Assembly (NCBI RefSeq): GCF_003945345.1
Contig: NZ_AP019308.1
Coordinates: 248,001 to 312,000, forward strand
Direction: 5' to 3'
Length of the DNA: 64,000 bases
From: Paenibacillus baekrokdamisoli
GTDB taxonomy: Bacteria; Bacillota; Bacilli; Paenibacillales; Paenibacillaceae
A program made the translations under genes and the position numbers. The notes beneath the pieces are model-generated. The model searched no databases and was not told where the DNA came from. It saw only the letters and a list, made by a program, of their open reading frames with translations. Position 1 is the first letter of the stretch. Every line of letters begins with the position of its first letter. Below, one piece after another: positions 17,549 to 27,526 of the stretch.

Positions 17549-18907
17549 ATGGAGAATAAACATAGCGGTGAGGGTTTAAAACGGGAGTTGACTACAGGTC
17601 AGCTCTCGATGATCGCAATGGGGATGGCAATTGGGACGGGATTATTCCTTGGAAGTGGACTAGCCATTCGTACTGCCGGACCTGGTGTATTGCTCAGCTA
17701 TACAATAGGTGCTTTTATCGTTTTATTGTTAATGGGATGTTTAGCAGAAATGACGGTTGCCCATCCAACTTCAGGATCTTTTGGAACGATTGCCGATAAA
17801 TATCTTCATCCCATGGTAGGCTTTCTTGTCCGGTACTCTTATTGGATTGCCCAGGTTCTTGCCATTGGGGTTGAAATAAGTGCAATCGCAGTCTATATGA
17901 AATACTGGTTTCCAGGAGTGCCTGGTTTCATTTGGATCATCATATTTACAGCAGTTCTTATTTATGTAAACGCTACCAGTGTGAATGCATTTGCAACATT
18001 CGAATATTGGTTTTCCATGATCAAGGTTAGTGCGATTGTTGCGTTTATTCTTCTAGGAGCGTACGTTCTTTTTGGAACTTCAGGTTATGAAAATGTGGGT
18101 GCTAATAACCTGGTAGATCATGGAGGTTTCCTGCCATTCGGTTTTAAAGGGATGTGGATTGCCGTATTTATATCTCTTTTTAGCTTTTTAGGCACAGAAT
18201 TGATTGCGGTTACTTCAGGTGAAGCAAAAGAGCCGGATGTAGCCGTACCGAAAGCATTGAAAGCAACTGTTTTCCGATTGTCTACTTTCTATGTGTTTAC
18301 TTTGGCGATTATGTTGATGATTGTTCCATGGCAATCTGCAGGAATTGATGAAAGTCCATTTGTAAAAGTAATGGAAATCTTAAACATACCTGGCGCCTCT
18401 GGAATAATGAACTTTATCGTTTTAACAGCCGCTTTATCTTCTATGAACGGACAGTTGTATGCTTCCTCACGAACGATGTTTTCTTTATCAAAAGAAAAGC
18501 TTGCACCAGCCGTACTTGGCAAGCTTAATAAGAAAGGTGTTCCAACGACTGCACTAACAGTTTCCACAATGGGAATTATTCTTGCTGCGGTTGTAAGTGC
18601 GCTGCTGCCGGGATCATCCTATGCATTTATGATGGGGATTTCTATGTTCGGTTCACTTTTTACCTGGTTGATTATTTTCATCTCTCATTTATCTTTCCGT
18701 AGGAAATGGGATAAAATGGGCGGACGAAAATTACCGGTAAGAATGATTGGCTTTCCTTATTTGACGATATTAGGGGGACTTCTCCTACTAAGTTTAATGA
18801 TCACAGCATGGTTTACTGATTTCAAAATTATGCTCCAATTCGGTATCCCTTGGCTGCTGTTTTTATCCATCGCTTATTTTATTATGAAAAAAAAGCATCC
18901 AAAGTGA
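17549..18907 (+). CDS. APC-family amino-acid permease, probable kynurenine or aromatic amino-acid importer
   Basis: A 452-residue, about 12-helix transporter of the amino acid-polyamine-organocation superfamily. The first helix contains the substrate-binding GMAIGTGLFLGSG motif, and SGEAKEPDVAVPKALKATV is the conserved cytoplasmic loop. The ribosome site is AAGGGGATG. Cotranscription with kynU suggests uptake of kynurenine, tryptophan or a related compound; substrate identity is inferred only from context. Confidence 0.88.
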   Translation: MENKHSGEGLKRELTTGQLSMIAMGMAIGTGLFLGSGLAIRTAGPGVLLSYTIGAFIVLLLMGCLAEMTVAHPTSGSFGTIADKYLHPMVGFLVRYSYWIAQVLAIGVEISAIAVYMKYWFPGVPGFIWIIIFTAVLIYVNATSVNAFATFEYWFSMIKVSAIVAFILLGAYVLFGTSGYENVGANNLVDHGGFLPFGFKGMWIAVFISLFSFLGTELIAVTSGEAKEPDVAVPKALKATVFRLSTFYVFTLAIMLMIVPWQSAGIDESPFVKVMEILNIPGASGIMNFIVLTAALSSMNGQLYASSRTMFSLSKEKLAPAVLGKLNKKGVPTTALTVSTMGIILAAVVSALLPGSSYAFMMGISMFGSLFTWLIIFISHLSFRRKWDKMGGRKLPVRMIGFPYLTILGGLLLLSLMITAWFTDFKIMLQFGIPWLLFLSIAYFIMKKKHPK

Positions 18908-19030
18908 AATTTATTCAAAAATTATCCGGATCGGCCACTTACAGCGCTCCGATCACGCTCGAATATTTGCTGAAAATATTCCATGAAGGTTTTCTCGCCA
19001 AATCATAATCGTTCGTAGGAAAATCATATC

Positions 19031-19068
19031 TCGCCAGAAAAGCCACCCTATGGTGGCTTTTCTGGCGA
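19031..19068. other. Perfect 17-bp stem hairpin in intergenic DNA
   Basis: TCGCCAGAAAAGCCACC is followed by a four-base loop and its exact reverse complement. No T-run follows the stem, so it is not a standard terminator, though it may slow or end transcripts from the permease operon. The remaining bases of 18908-19335 show no supported gene. Confidence 0.6.
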
Positions 19069-19245
19069 TGCATAATCTTAATTCGAGAGGCACAGCTAGG
19101 ATGTCTCAAGCTAGTTTAGAACCAAGCCGCTTCACTTTGTCCAGCCATACCCCACCCGGATGCGAGTACAAACACCCCCACCGGGGATTGGCGAAATCAA
19201 CATGCTCCCTTCAGAAAAACTACCAGGTTTTAGTTGATTAAAAGG

Positions 19246-19278
19246 ATATTAGCTAATATACTGAGTAAGTATTCTTAC
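19246..19278. promoter_or_regulatory. Two short palindromes upstream of the SLH/LRR gene
   Basis: ATATTAGCTAATAT (19246-19259) is a perfect 14-bp palindrome, and GTAAG-TATT-CTTAC (19265-19278) is a second inverted repeat. They lie 58-90 bases before the start codon, a sensible operator position. No regulator can be named. Confidence 0.3.
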
Positions 19279-19335
19279 ATAATTCGACAAATAGTACAAA
19301 GGTACTAGTCAATCTAATAATGAGGAGCTTGAGAC

Positions 19336-21684
19336 ATGAGGGGATTTGCTGCGGGAATTCAGAAGTTATTTATCTGCTTGATTATTATGGCTATGGGCAT
19401 GGTGGGAATATGGACAAACTCAGACATTCGGGAAGCAAAGGCTGCTATCGAGGACTTTGTATATGCCGATAATGGGGATGGAACAGCGACGATTACAGGA
19501 TATAATGGCATTGTGAAGGATGTTGTAATCCCTCCTAAAATTGGTTTGTTAGATGTAACCAGAATAGGGTCGAGTGCCTTTGCAATGAAAAAATTAACTA
19601 GCGTGACCATACCTGACAGCGTAACCGTAATAGATGGTTTTGCTTTTGGCGATAACAAATTAACAAGCATCACTATCCCCAGCACGGTAACCAGTATAGG
19701 GGATGCTGCCTTTTTGAATAACGCTTTAGAAATCGTGATCTTTGAAGGAAGATCAATAACGTTAGGCTCTAATTTGTTTTCAGATAACGACAAGTTAACT
19801 AAAATTGTCGGATATGATGACAATGCGAATGCGAAATTGTGTGTGGAAGATTACAACAAATATGTGGAAGATATCAACGGAGAATTTGGAAACTATTTAA
19901 ACAAAATTACTTATGAAAAAATAATTTCAGTCGGCTTTAATCCCGACGGCAATATATCATGGTCGAACTCTCAAAAGATAGCTTTAACGGTAGCGTCATA
20001 CATTCCAACGGCGGAAAGCTACTACAAATGGACAACAACTCCAACGGTTGAACCGGATTCTAACGAATGGACGCCACTTGTAGAAACCGATCAGATTTCT
20101 ACGCCTTTAGTAAATGGTAATTGGTATTTGCATGTTATGTTCGAGGAGAATAACGGTAATAAAACATTGTTTGATTCGAAAGTTTTCAAAATCGAACGAA
20201 CGCCGCCCGTCATTCAATTAAGCGTCGGTTCTACTGCTCCTACGAAACAGTCAGTTTCAGTTACGGCGGAGGTTTCTGATGGGCAGAGCGGGGTTGCGTT
20301 GCGGAAATGGGCAGATGGCAACCGCGAGGTCTTTTACTTCGCTAATGGCGGAGCTGCGTTTAGCGGCGACAGCTTTAGTGTTGCGGAGAACGGAACCTAT
20401 ACGGTCTATGCGCAAGATGTTGCCGGAAATGAGAGCATTGAAACGATAACGATTAGCAATATTTTCACCGTAAGCCCTACAATTCAATTGACGATGAATC
20501 CATCCGGGCCGACGAGAGGGAACGTAAGCGTGACTGCTGCCGTGTATGCACAGAGCGGGGTCGAAGAGTTGAAGTATGTTTTGGGCCAACAGGCCAGCAG
20601 CTACTTTGCTGGGGCAGGAACACCGCTCACGATACTAGATGGGACAGCCGAAATTGCCGTCGTCGACAATGGTTGGATGAGCGTGTATGCCAAAGACCAT
20701 GCGGGCAACGAAACAGTGAAACAAGTTGAAATAAAGACGATTGATCGTAAGAAACCGACTATTAGTTTAGTAGGTAATCCCGTGATCGAGATACGTCGCG
20801 GAACCGGGTTTACGGATCCTGGCGTAAGCGCTTCGGATGAATACGATGGAGATTTGACCTCGCGAGTTGTCAGATCAGGTGATTCGATAGACATCGATAA
20901 GCCAGGGGTCTATACGGTTCATTATGACGTAACCGACCGAGCTGGAAACGAGGCTGAGCGGGTAAGCAGAACGGTGAAGATTATCGAACCTGAACCGTCA
21001 GACGGGGGATGCAGCAACTGCGGCGGTTCACCAACACCAGCACCAACTCCAACTCCAACTCCAACATCTAAGCCTTTTTACAACGAAAAGGTTAATATCG
21101 ATGTAATCAAGACTTTGGTAGAAGAAGCAAATTCAGCACCTGCAGTAACATTCAATGATGTACCTGTAAATGCACCAAACGCTAAAGCAATCGAATTAGC
21201 GACTAAGCTTGAAATCATTAAGGGGTATAAGGATGGTTCATTCCATGCTAATGATACGGTAACTAGGGCAGAATTTGCGACTATGTTAGTAAGAGCACTT
21301 GGTTTAACGTCAGAAGGTGATTCCAGCTTTAAGGACACCAAAGGTCACTGGGCGGCAGATGCAATTGCTACATTAAAAGCAAGTGGTATTATCAATGGTT
21401 ACTTAGATGGAACATTCAAACCGAACCAGACCATCTCCAGAGCAGAAATAGTGGCTATGCTTTCAAAAGTAATGAACACTTCTTTTGTGAAAAATGATAA
21501 GTTCAAGGATGTTTCGGGCAATTGGGCAGAGGCTGAGATTGATACATTATCCGATATGGGAATCGTAAAAGGTGTAACTGATGGCACATTCAAACCAAAT
21601 GCTAATGCTACGAGATCTGAGTCGTTACTTATGATCTTGCGCATGTTAAACGTCAGTCTCGGTCTTTCATTAGATATAGAATAA
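19336..21684 (+). CDS. SLH surface protein with BspA-type leucine-rich repeats and Ig-like domains
   Basis: A 782-residue exported protein. A signal peptide (about 1-36) precedes BspA/LRR_5-type repeats (about 60-160; LTSVTIPDSVTVIDGFAFGD and a near copy). Then come two Ig-like modules with PPVIQLSVG and SPTIQLTMN starts, and a DUF5011-like beta-sandwich (about 475-550; GTGFTDPGVSASDEYDGDLT). A Cys-containing, Pro-Thr-rich linker (555-580) leads to three C-terminal SLH domains (605-782). It would be anchored in the cell wall with the LRRs displayed. The ribosome site is GAGGAGC. Its last two SLH domains are nearly the same as those of the remnant at 61.4-61.7 kb. Confidence 0.88.
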   Translation: MRGFAAGIQKLFICLIIMAMGMVGIWTNSDIREAKAAIEDFVYADNGDGTATITGYNGIVKDVVIPPKIGLLDVTRIGSSAFAMKKLTSVTIPDSVTVIDGFAFGDNKLTSITIPSTVTSIGDAAFLNNALEIVIFEGRSITLGSNLFSDNDKLTKIVGYDDNANAKLCVEDYNKYVEDINGEFGNYLNKITYEKIISVGFNPDGNISWSNSQKIALTVASYIPTAESYYKWTTTPTVEPDSNEWTPLVETDQISTPLVNGNWYLHVMFEENNGNKTLFDSKVFKIERTPPVIQLSVGSTAPTKQSVSVTAEVSDGQSGVALRKWADGNREVFYFANGGAAFSGDSFSVAENGTYTVYAQDVAGNESIETITISNIFTVSPTIQLTMNPSGPTRGNVSVTAAVYAQSGVEELKYVLGQQASSYFAGAGTPLTILDGTAEIAVVDNGWMSVYAKDHAGNETVKQVEIKTIDRKKPTISLVGNPVIEIRRGTGFTDPGVSASDEYDGDLTSRVVRSGDSIDIDKPGVYTVHYDVTDRAGNEAERVSRTVKIIEPEPSDGGCSNCGGSPTPAPTPTPTPTSKPFYNEKVNIDVIKTLVEEANSAPAVTFNDVPVNAPNAKAIELATKLEIIKGYKDGSFHANDTVTRAEFATMLVRALGLTSEGDSSFKDTKGHWAADAIATLKASGIINGYLDGTFKPNQTISRAEIVAMLSKVMNTSFVKNDKFKDVSGNWAEAEIDTLSDMGIVKGVTDGTFKPNANATRSESLLMILRMLNVSLGLSLDIE

Positions 21685-21701
21685 AAGTTTAACCTTTCTT
21701 A

Positions 21702-21740
21702 AATGGTAGGTACTCGTAAAACAGTATCTACCATTATTTG
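21702..21740 (+). terminator. Terminator after the SLH/LRR gene
   Basis: AATGGTAG pairs with CTACCATT, with inner TACT/AGTA pairing; the tail is only mildly T-rich. A related hairpin follows the SLH remnant at 61.7 kb. Confidence 0.6.
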
Positions 21741-21898
21741 TGGTTTCTGTGATAGGTCCTCACACTCGATTCAATACATTAAGTCATCTTTTCGAGAACG
21801 AACGCTTTAATGATCCCAAAGAGTGGGACACTGGCGATGCATCGGCTCACTCTGTTAAGATAAGAGTATCACCTGTTTAGAAGATAAGGAGATCATGC

Positions 21899-22459
21899 AT
21901 GAAATTTGGTTTTGATATAGACGATACGTTAATTAATTTGAGGGAACACGCCTTTCATTTGTACAACAAGAAGCTCAACCAACAAGTAGGGCTAGAGCAT
22001 TTCCATGCGTTGACTGGGATCCCGATTCACGAGCCCTTCGGACTCACGAAGGAAGAGGGCGGGCAGATGTGGCATAATAACCGGGAAGAAATTTATTATT
22101 CTGCCTGTCCCCCATTTCCGGATGCAATTGAAGTGCTCCAGGAGCTTGTTCGAAGAGGTCATGAGGTGTATTATATTACCGCGCGACCAGCCGATCATTG
22201 TGAGAGAACAAAGGAATGGCTGATTCAAGCAGGATTCCCGGTACATAAAGATCGTTTCTACTGCGGAATGGGCGATACAGAGAAGATTCACATCATTAAG
22301 AAGCTAGAACTAGATTATTATTTTGATGATAAGCCTGCCGTATTGGAAACCCTTACCGAACTTCCTTTGCAAGTTTATGTGAAAGATAATTCCTATAATA
22401 AGCATCTAGAGATGCCAAGAATTATGATGTGGAATGAATTGTTAGCGATATTGGACTAA
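21899..22459 (+). CDS. HAD-superfamily nucleotidase-like phosphatase (NT5C/YqfW type)
   Basis: A 186-residue HAD phosphohydrolase. Motif I is FDIDDTL at residues 4-10 (nucleophile Asp and general acid Asp), motif II is the Thr in YYITARP, and motif IV is YYFDDKP. This order and the short cap match the 5'(3')-deoxyribonucleotidase-like subgroup. The ribosome site is AAGGAG. It stands alone between terminators. Nucleotide substrates are likely by family; specificity is not readable. Confidence 0.88.
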   Translation: MKFGFDIDDTLINLREHAFHLYNKKLNQQVGLEHFHALTGIPIHEPFGLTKEEGGQMWHNNREEIYYSACPPFPDAIEVLQELVRRGHEVYYITARPADHCERTKEWLIQAGFPVHKDRFYCGMGDTEKIHIIKKLELDYYFDDKPAVLETLTELPLQVYVKDNSYNKHLEMPRIMMWNELLAILD

Positions 22460-22480
22460 AGTCACAGCACAGATTCAACT

Positions 22481-22514
22481 AGGTCAACCAGAATTTACTG
22501 GTTGACCTTTTTTT
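22481..22514 (+). terminator. Strong terminator after the nucleotidase gene
   Basis: AGGTCAACCAG pairs perfectly with CTGGTTGACCT, followed by an unbroken T-run. Confidence 0.9.
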
Positions 22515-22558
22515 GTTGGTCATTTCAAAAAAACGGTACGCCTATCGTGCAAAAGAGA

Positions 22559-23467
22559 TTAGAATTCTACTTTCTTCATCGTATGCTTAGGACGAAACTG
22601 AGCAGGTGAGACACCCGTACCTTGCCGGAATTGTCTGGAAAAGTGACTGGCGGAGTGAAAACCAAGCCTAGCGGCAATATCTTCGATCGTCCAGCTGGTG
22701 CTGACCAACAGATGCTTCGCTCTCTTTAGCTTTAACTCTGTAACATACTGGCGTGGAGAAATACCATAAGTTTTGGTGAAAATTTTGGTGTATTGACTTC
22801 GACTTATATTCAGCTCACTTGCCATTTGTGAGATAGAGCCTTGTGACATCGAAAGACGCTGCAATTGTTCTTCGATCACATGCGCAGTATCTGCTTCGTG
22901 CATGGTTGTACCTTGGACCTGTGAGTCGGCTTCTTCTGAGACAGGCTTTTGAAGCAGGATGATTTCGCGAATAATTAATAAAATGAAGGATTGCAAAGCA
23001 AGTTTATTCTCGTAGGTTAGGATAAGGCGTCTTTCAGTTGCTGACGAGATTTGAGGCTGATTAAGCATGCTGGTTTGCATGATCTGTTCGATCTCTTGCA
23101 TATAAAGTGGGAGCCGAGTAGAATCGGCCACTAGTTTTGGATATAATGCATACTCTAATGTGCTGAGCCGCATGCGCATTTCATGGTTATCCATATCGAA
23201 ATGAATGTTGAAAAAAGAGAAATGACTCTCCGAAATATTATCGGTCTCGTGCCGGATGCCAGCCTTAATGAACAGCCAATCCCCAGTGTGCATCTGGATC
23301 CGTTTTCCATTAATTAACTGCAGGGCCTCCCCTTCCTGGCAATACAGCAGCTCGTAAAGATGATGATGATGTTTGGGGTAATTCCACTTTGCCGGTTTTA
23401 ATCCAAAATGACAACCAGTTATTTGAAGCGTGCTCGTTATATCAGGGAAAATAATCTCCAAATCCAT
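22559..23467 (-). CDS. AraC-family regulator, divergent from the fucosidase gene
   Basis: A 302-residue regulator. The N-terminal cupin sensor domain (about 1-150) contains a histidine-rich strand (KHHHHLYELLYCQEGE), and the C-terminal double HTH covers about 205-295 (SQMASELNISRSQYTKIFTK and IEDIAARLGFHSASHFSRQF). I set the start at 23467, where AAGGCGG precedes the ATG; the longer frame to 23557 has no ribosome site. It faces the GH29 gene over 180 bases and most likely regulates it in response to a sugar. Confidence 0.9.
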   Translation of the reverse strand: MDLEIIFPDITSTLQITGCHFGLKPAKWNYPKHHHHLYELLYCQEGEALQLINGKRIQMHTGDWLFIKAGIRHETDNISESHFSFFNIHFDMDNHEMRMRLSTLEYALYPKLVADSTRLPLYMQEIEQIMQTSMLNQPQISSATERRLILTYENKLALQSFILLIIREIILLQKPVSEEADSQVQGTTMHEADTAHVIEEQLQRLSMSQGSISQMASELNISRSQYTKIFTKTYGISPRQYVTELKLKRAKHLLVSTSWTIEDIAARLGFHSASHFSRQFRQGTGVSPAQFRPKHTMKKVEF

Positions 23468-23647
23468 GCCAATACCGCCTTGTAGGGAAAAGTTTGTTAC
23501 AAGTATAGCATATACCGGCGGCAGCAAATAACGTTTCCATCCTCCGATCCTCGGCACAAAAAGTCAAAAACATGGACGTTTTGTTCATTGTGCTTAACGG
23601 GGTTATTTTCTATTATTATTTTAGAACCGTAAGGGGAGATAGGGCGA

Positions 23648-25030
23648 ATGAATGATCAAGGCGAAGCACAGGAAGTACACCAAGGCGTCCATAATTTCAG
23701 CAGTGAAGACGAATGGGTGAAACCGGATAATCCACTGATTGAGGAACGCTTGGAATGGTTTAAGGACCAAAAGCTAGGTTTCATGATGCATTGGGGTCCA
23801 TATTCCCAGCTCGGCGTTGTAGAATCATGGGCACTCAGCGATGAAGATGGGGATTGGTCCCGTGACGGTATCGATTGGGAAACAGATGCGGAGGAATTAA
23901 AACGGCAGTATTTTGGCTTGAACAAAACGTTTAATCCAATCCGGTTTCAGCCTGACGTGTGGGCCGATCTGGCAGCTGAGGGTGGATTCAAGTATTTGAT
24001 TTTTACGACTAAACATCATGATGGCTTCTGTATGTGGGATACGCATACGACAGATTACCGGATCACAGGACCTGAAACCCCCTTTCATAACCATAAATAC
24101 GCAGACCTGTGTAAGCATTTGTTTGACTCCTTCCGGGAGAGGGGACTCGCGATAGCTGCTTATTTCTCCAAAGCGGATTGGCATACGCCGTATTATTGGG
24201 CTCAGGGCATGGAGCGCGGTCGCAACATGTGGCGAGGACCGTCCTATGATCCGAAGGAATACCCATGGTTGTGGGAGAGCTTCGTGAAGTTCACCCATGA
24301 GCAATTGAATGAACTACTGACCCGATATGGCCGTATCGATGTCCTTTGGCTGGATGCTGGTTGGGTCAGAGAGGGAAAGCTAGGCCAGGATATTCGTCTA
24401 GGCGAAGCGGTTGAGAAAGCACGTGAGAAGCAGCCTTGGCTGCTCTCGGCTGATCGTACAGTAGGCGGTCCCTATGAAAACTATGTCACTCCCGAACAGA
24501 CAATACCTGAAGGTCCCATGCATGTGCCATGGGAAAGCTGTATTACAATGGGAACATCGTTCTCGTTCCGATATGAAGATAGCTACAAGCCGACTCGTCA
24601 ACTGGTTCATCTTCTTCTTGAAATCGTCGCGAAAGGCGGGAATATGGCTTTAAATGTCGGGCCGCAGCCGGACGGACGCCTGCCTGAGGGGGCCATTAAG
24701 CGAATCAAGGAATTAGGGGCCTGGATGAAAGTAAATGGGGAGGCTGTATACGGTACCCGAATATGCGCGCCGTTCTTTATGAATAATTGCGCTTTTACCC
24801 AAAAGGACGGTTATGTATATTGCTCGTATTTATATCAATCGGATGATACGCCAGTAACGGAATATGTAAACATTCCCTATATGGATCGCGTTATTTCTAT
24901 TGAACTGGTGGGGACAGACGAGAAGCTGGCGTATAAGCGTACAGACGATGGACTGGCTGTAAGGCTGCCCGATGCGGCTATAATGGACCAGGCACCAATT
25001 GCACATGTGTTCAGGATCAAACCCTTCTAA
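23648..25030 (+). CDS. Alpha-L-fucosidase, glycoside hydrolase family 29
   Basis: A 460-residue cytoplasmic enzyme without a signal peptide. GH29 signatures are GFMMHWGPYSQLG, the His-rich FTTKHHDGFCMWDTHTTDY, and the nucleophile Asp236 in VLWLDAGW, followed by the NMALNVGPQPDGRLP strand at the end of the barrel. It hydrolyses alpha-linked L-fucose. The acid/base residue is not conserved across GH29 and cannot be assigned by eye. The ribosome site is GGGGAGATAGGG. It is divergent from an AraC regulator and ends in its own terminator, so it appears to be a single-gene unit. Confidence 0.92.
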   Translation: MNDQGEAQEVHQGVHNFSSEDEWVKPDNPLIEERLEWFKDQKLGFMMHWGPYSQLGVVESWALSDEDGDWSRDGIDWETDAEELKRQYFGLNKTFNPIRFQPDVWADLAAEGGFKYLIFTTKHHDGFCMWDTHTTDYRITGPETPFHNHKYADLCKHLFDSFRERGLAIAAYFSKADWHTPYYWAQGMERGRNMWRGPSYDPKEYPWLWESFVKFTHEQLNELLTRYGRIDVLWLDAGWVREGKLGQDIRLGEAVEKAREKQPWLLSADRTVGGPYENYVTPEQTIPEGPMHVPWESCITMGTSFSFRYEDSYKPTRQLVHLLLEIVAKGGNMALNVGPQPDGRLPEGAIKRIKELGAWMKVNGEAVYGTRICAPFFMNNCAFTQKDGYVYCSYLYQSDDTPVTEYVNIPYMDRVISIELVGTDEKLAYKRTDDGLAVRLPDAAIMDQAPIAHVFRIKPF

Positions 25031-25062
25031 CAGCTTGCTGCATACATAGATAATACATGAAG

Positions 25063-25096
25063 AGCTGACGGCGGAAATAATTGTCGTCAGCTTTAT
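25063..25096 (+). terminator. Terminator after the fucosidase gene
   Basis: AGCTGACG pairs with CGTCAGCT, followed by a short T-rich tract. Confidence 0.7.
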
Positions 25097-25231
25097 TGTC
25101 GTTGGTAATTTATCGTACCTCCAAGGAAAATAGATTTTTTTGTTGAATAATGTAGATGGGAGTTCCAAGCATCTCTCTGCGTGAAGTAGAGTACTAAACA
25201 CTTCGAAATTCGGGCGAAGGGGGATTATGAA

Positions 25232-27451
25232 ATGAATAAAAATTGGTTTCGTAGATTGCTTTTATCCTATCTCCCTGCTTTTTTTGCCATAACTATGATA
25301 TTGTTCTTTTTGTTTTTTCAATCATTGAATGAGCAGAACCGCAAAGAAGCAGTCAAAGCGAATGACTTTTTGTCACAGCAAGTTATTCGGTTTACAGATA
25401 ACGCCCTAAAAGCTATTGATTACAAAGTCATGAGAGAAATTCTTACGAATTCAAATGTTTTGCAATTTTTCACCCGCGACAAAAACGATGTTTATGCGAA
25501 CATACAAGCTGTCAAAGTAATGGATGACTTGAAATTCAACTTTCCGATGATTGACTCCATCTATTTTATACGTCTAAAGGATCAGTACGTATTAGGGGAT
25601 GCTCCAAGAGAAATTGCCGAATCCCCCGAACTGGATTTCATCGAGCCCTACAAAGAAGGAATTAAAACGGCCAAATGGACAGGGGAGAGGGATTACAAGG
25701 CCTATACGAGCGGTACCGCTAAGAAAGTCATTTCCTTGGTTAGGTCGGCTCCTTATTTTTCCGAGCATAAGCAGGGCTTCTTTGTCGTTAATGTAAGCTT
25801 GGCAAGTTTACAAGGCTCCATCAATCAAATGTATAATTCGGAGACCAGCTTTGTACGGTTAAATGATGATAAAGGCCATCATGTACTTGGCCCTGATAGC
25901 AGCAATACTGGAAAAAACACCATTTTTTCAACCTACACTTCGCCGTATACGGGTTGGCAGGTTGAAAGCGGAATGATTAACCAAAAAACGCTCACATTCA
26001 CGCTGTTTTTATATAACATATGGACCGTACTGGCTTTGATTTCAGTCTTGCTTGGCGTCATTTGGTTCGTTCATGTGACCAAAAGAAACTATCGGCCTGT
26101 GGAACAGATCGTTTCTCTCATTCAGACCAACTCTCAGAAAAATCAGAGCGGTGGAAAACCGGAGGAGAGCGAATTTGGTTTCATCCAGCACACATTGGAG
26201 CATTTAATGGAAGAGACCGATCAGTTCAGAAAGCAGCATCAGGAAAGCTTGATTATTCATAAGAAATATCTCTTTCAGGAGGTCATGGAAGGGAATGCTG
26301 CTATCAAGGAGACAGAGTGGAAAGCTGAATTATTAAAGTATGACCTTGATGTAGAAGGTAAAACTGCCTTCATTCAAATGTTTGAGATGGACTCCTATCT
26401 GGATTTCACCAAATTCTATAGTACGCATGATCAAACCTTGCTTAAATTCACATTATATATTGTCATTCATGAAACAACTGTGAATCATGGGGCTTCCGTT
26501 TGGGCGGAATGGACGGAAGACAATCGTATTTCCTCGATTATTTGGGAGCCAGATGACGTGGAACCAGGAACGATCCGGGACAGTATCATCCAAACGGTAC
26601 GTCAATGGGTGGAACAATACCTTAGCTTTACGGTAACTATAGGAGGTTCGGAGCCAGCCTGCTCATTGGAAGAAATACGCCAATGCTACGAGAAGGTCGG
26701 CACCTTGCTGCAGTACAAGGCAGTATTGGGCACCAATCGGATCATTCATGCGGAACATATTGTAAGGTCGACACAAAGTGAAATCTCTCAATATTTCTAT
26801 GCGATCTATTCAATCTCACAATCCTTGCGGCTATCTGGTGATGATTGGATTCATCACTTGACGCTTCTGTTTAGTCAAATTCGGGATTCCCTTTCCTCTC
26901 GTAAAGAGATAGAGAGTCTCATTCAATTTTTACAGCAGCATTTAGAACGGGCATTTTCTGAACTATCCAAGGAATACAGGCAAATATGGAAGACGACGAA
27001 CGCAGAGCTGCTTGCGCTAGGTCTGGTATGGGAAACGGTGGAGGAACTGGAGAGCAGCTGCACCCGTATTTTTGAAACGATGTGTGTGCAAATGAATGCT
27101 ATAAAAGATGCCGACAGCTCTAGATCGGTCATAACGGAGATTAGAAGCTATATTATTGAAAATTACACCAATCCTGATCTTTCTCTCGATTATTTAAGCG
27201 AGAAGTTTCAGATGAATGCCAAAAACGTTAGTAAAATGTTCAAGGAGGAGTTCGGCGAGAACTTCGTCGATTTCCTGATCGGCATGCGTATGGATTATGC
27301 GAAAAAGCTGCTGGCTGGCACGCATAAATCCATGCAGGAAATCAGCCTCGAGGTGGGCTACTTCAATTATAATTCTTTCAACCGCGCTTTCAAGAATATA
27401 GTGGGGCTGTCTCCAAGAGATTATCGCAAACAAGGAGCTGCACTCGCATAG
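25232..27451 (+). CDS. Membrane-bound AraC-type sensor-regulator
   Basis: A 739-residue one-component sensor. Transmembrane segments at about residues 8-30 (LLLSYLPAFFAITMILFFLF) and 250-275 enclose an extracellular Cache-like sensor region. A long cytoplasmic linker leads to a C-terminal AraC HTH (about 640-735; LSLDYLSEKFQMNAKNVSKM, then MQEISLEVGYFNYNSFNRAF). Proteins of this build commonly lie beside CUT1 sugar transporters in Paenibacillus. Here it directly precedes two permeases and a binding protein, so it likely senses an external glycan signal and activates that operon. The ribosome site is GAAGGGGG. Confidence 0.9.
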   Translation: MNKNWFRRLLLSYLPAFFAITMILFFLFFQSLNEQNRKEAVKANDFLSQQVIRFTDNALKAIDYKVMREILTNSNVLQFFTRDKNDVYANIQAVKVMDDLKFNFPMIDSIYFIRLKDQYVLGDAPREIAESPELDFIEPYKEGIKTAKWTGERDYKAYTSGTAKKVISLVRSAPYFSEHKQGFFVVNVSLASLQGSINQMYNSETSFVRLNDDKGHHVLGPDSSNTGKNTIFSTYTSPYTGWQVESGMINQKTLTFTLFLYNIWTVLALISVLLGVIWFVHVTKRNYRPVEQIVSLIQTNSQKNQSGGKPEESEFGFIQHTLEHLMEETDQFRKQHQESLIIHKKYLFQEVMEGNAAIKETEWKAELLKYDLDVEGKTAFIQMFEMDSYLDFTKFYSTHDQTLLKFTLYIVIHETTVNHGASVWAEWTEDNRISSIIWEPDDVEPGTIRDSIIQTVRQWVEQYLSFTVTIGGSEPACSLEEIRQCYEKVGTLLQYKAVLGTNRIIHAEHIVRSTQSEISQYFYAIYSISQSLRLSGDDWIHHLTLLFSQIRDSLSSRKEIESLIQFLQQHLERAFSELSKEYRQIWKTTNAELLALGLVWETVEELESSCTRIFETMCVQMNAIKDADSSRSVITEIRSYIIENYTNPDLSLDYLSEKFQMNAKNVSKMFKEEFGENFVDFLIGMRMDYAKKLLAGTHKSMQEISLEVGYFNYNSFNRAFKNIVGLSPRDYRKQGAALA

Positions 27452-27485
27452 CCATACGTCCCTTAGGGGAGTAGCCAATAATAAT

Positions 27486-27526
27486 CCTTGTTTCCGCAGC
27501 AGCTGCTGCGGTGCAAGGTTTTTTTT
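27486..27526 (+). terminator. Strong terminator after the membrane regulator
   Basis: CCTTG and CCGCAGC pair with GCTGCGG and CAAGG, followed by eight T residues. It makes the downstream transporter a separate transcription unit; the following 220 bases would hold its promoter. Confidence 0.85.

Noticed and set aside
19050-19241. 63-residue frame before the SLH/LRR gene
   Set aside because: It begins inside the perfect hairpin and has no ribosome site or protein-like features.
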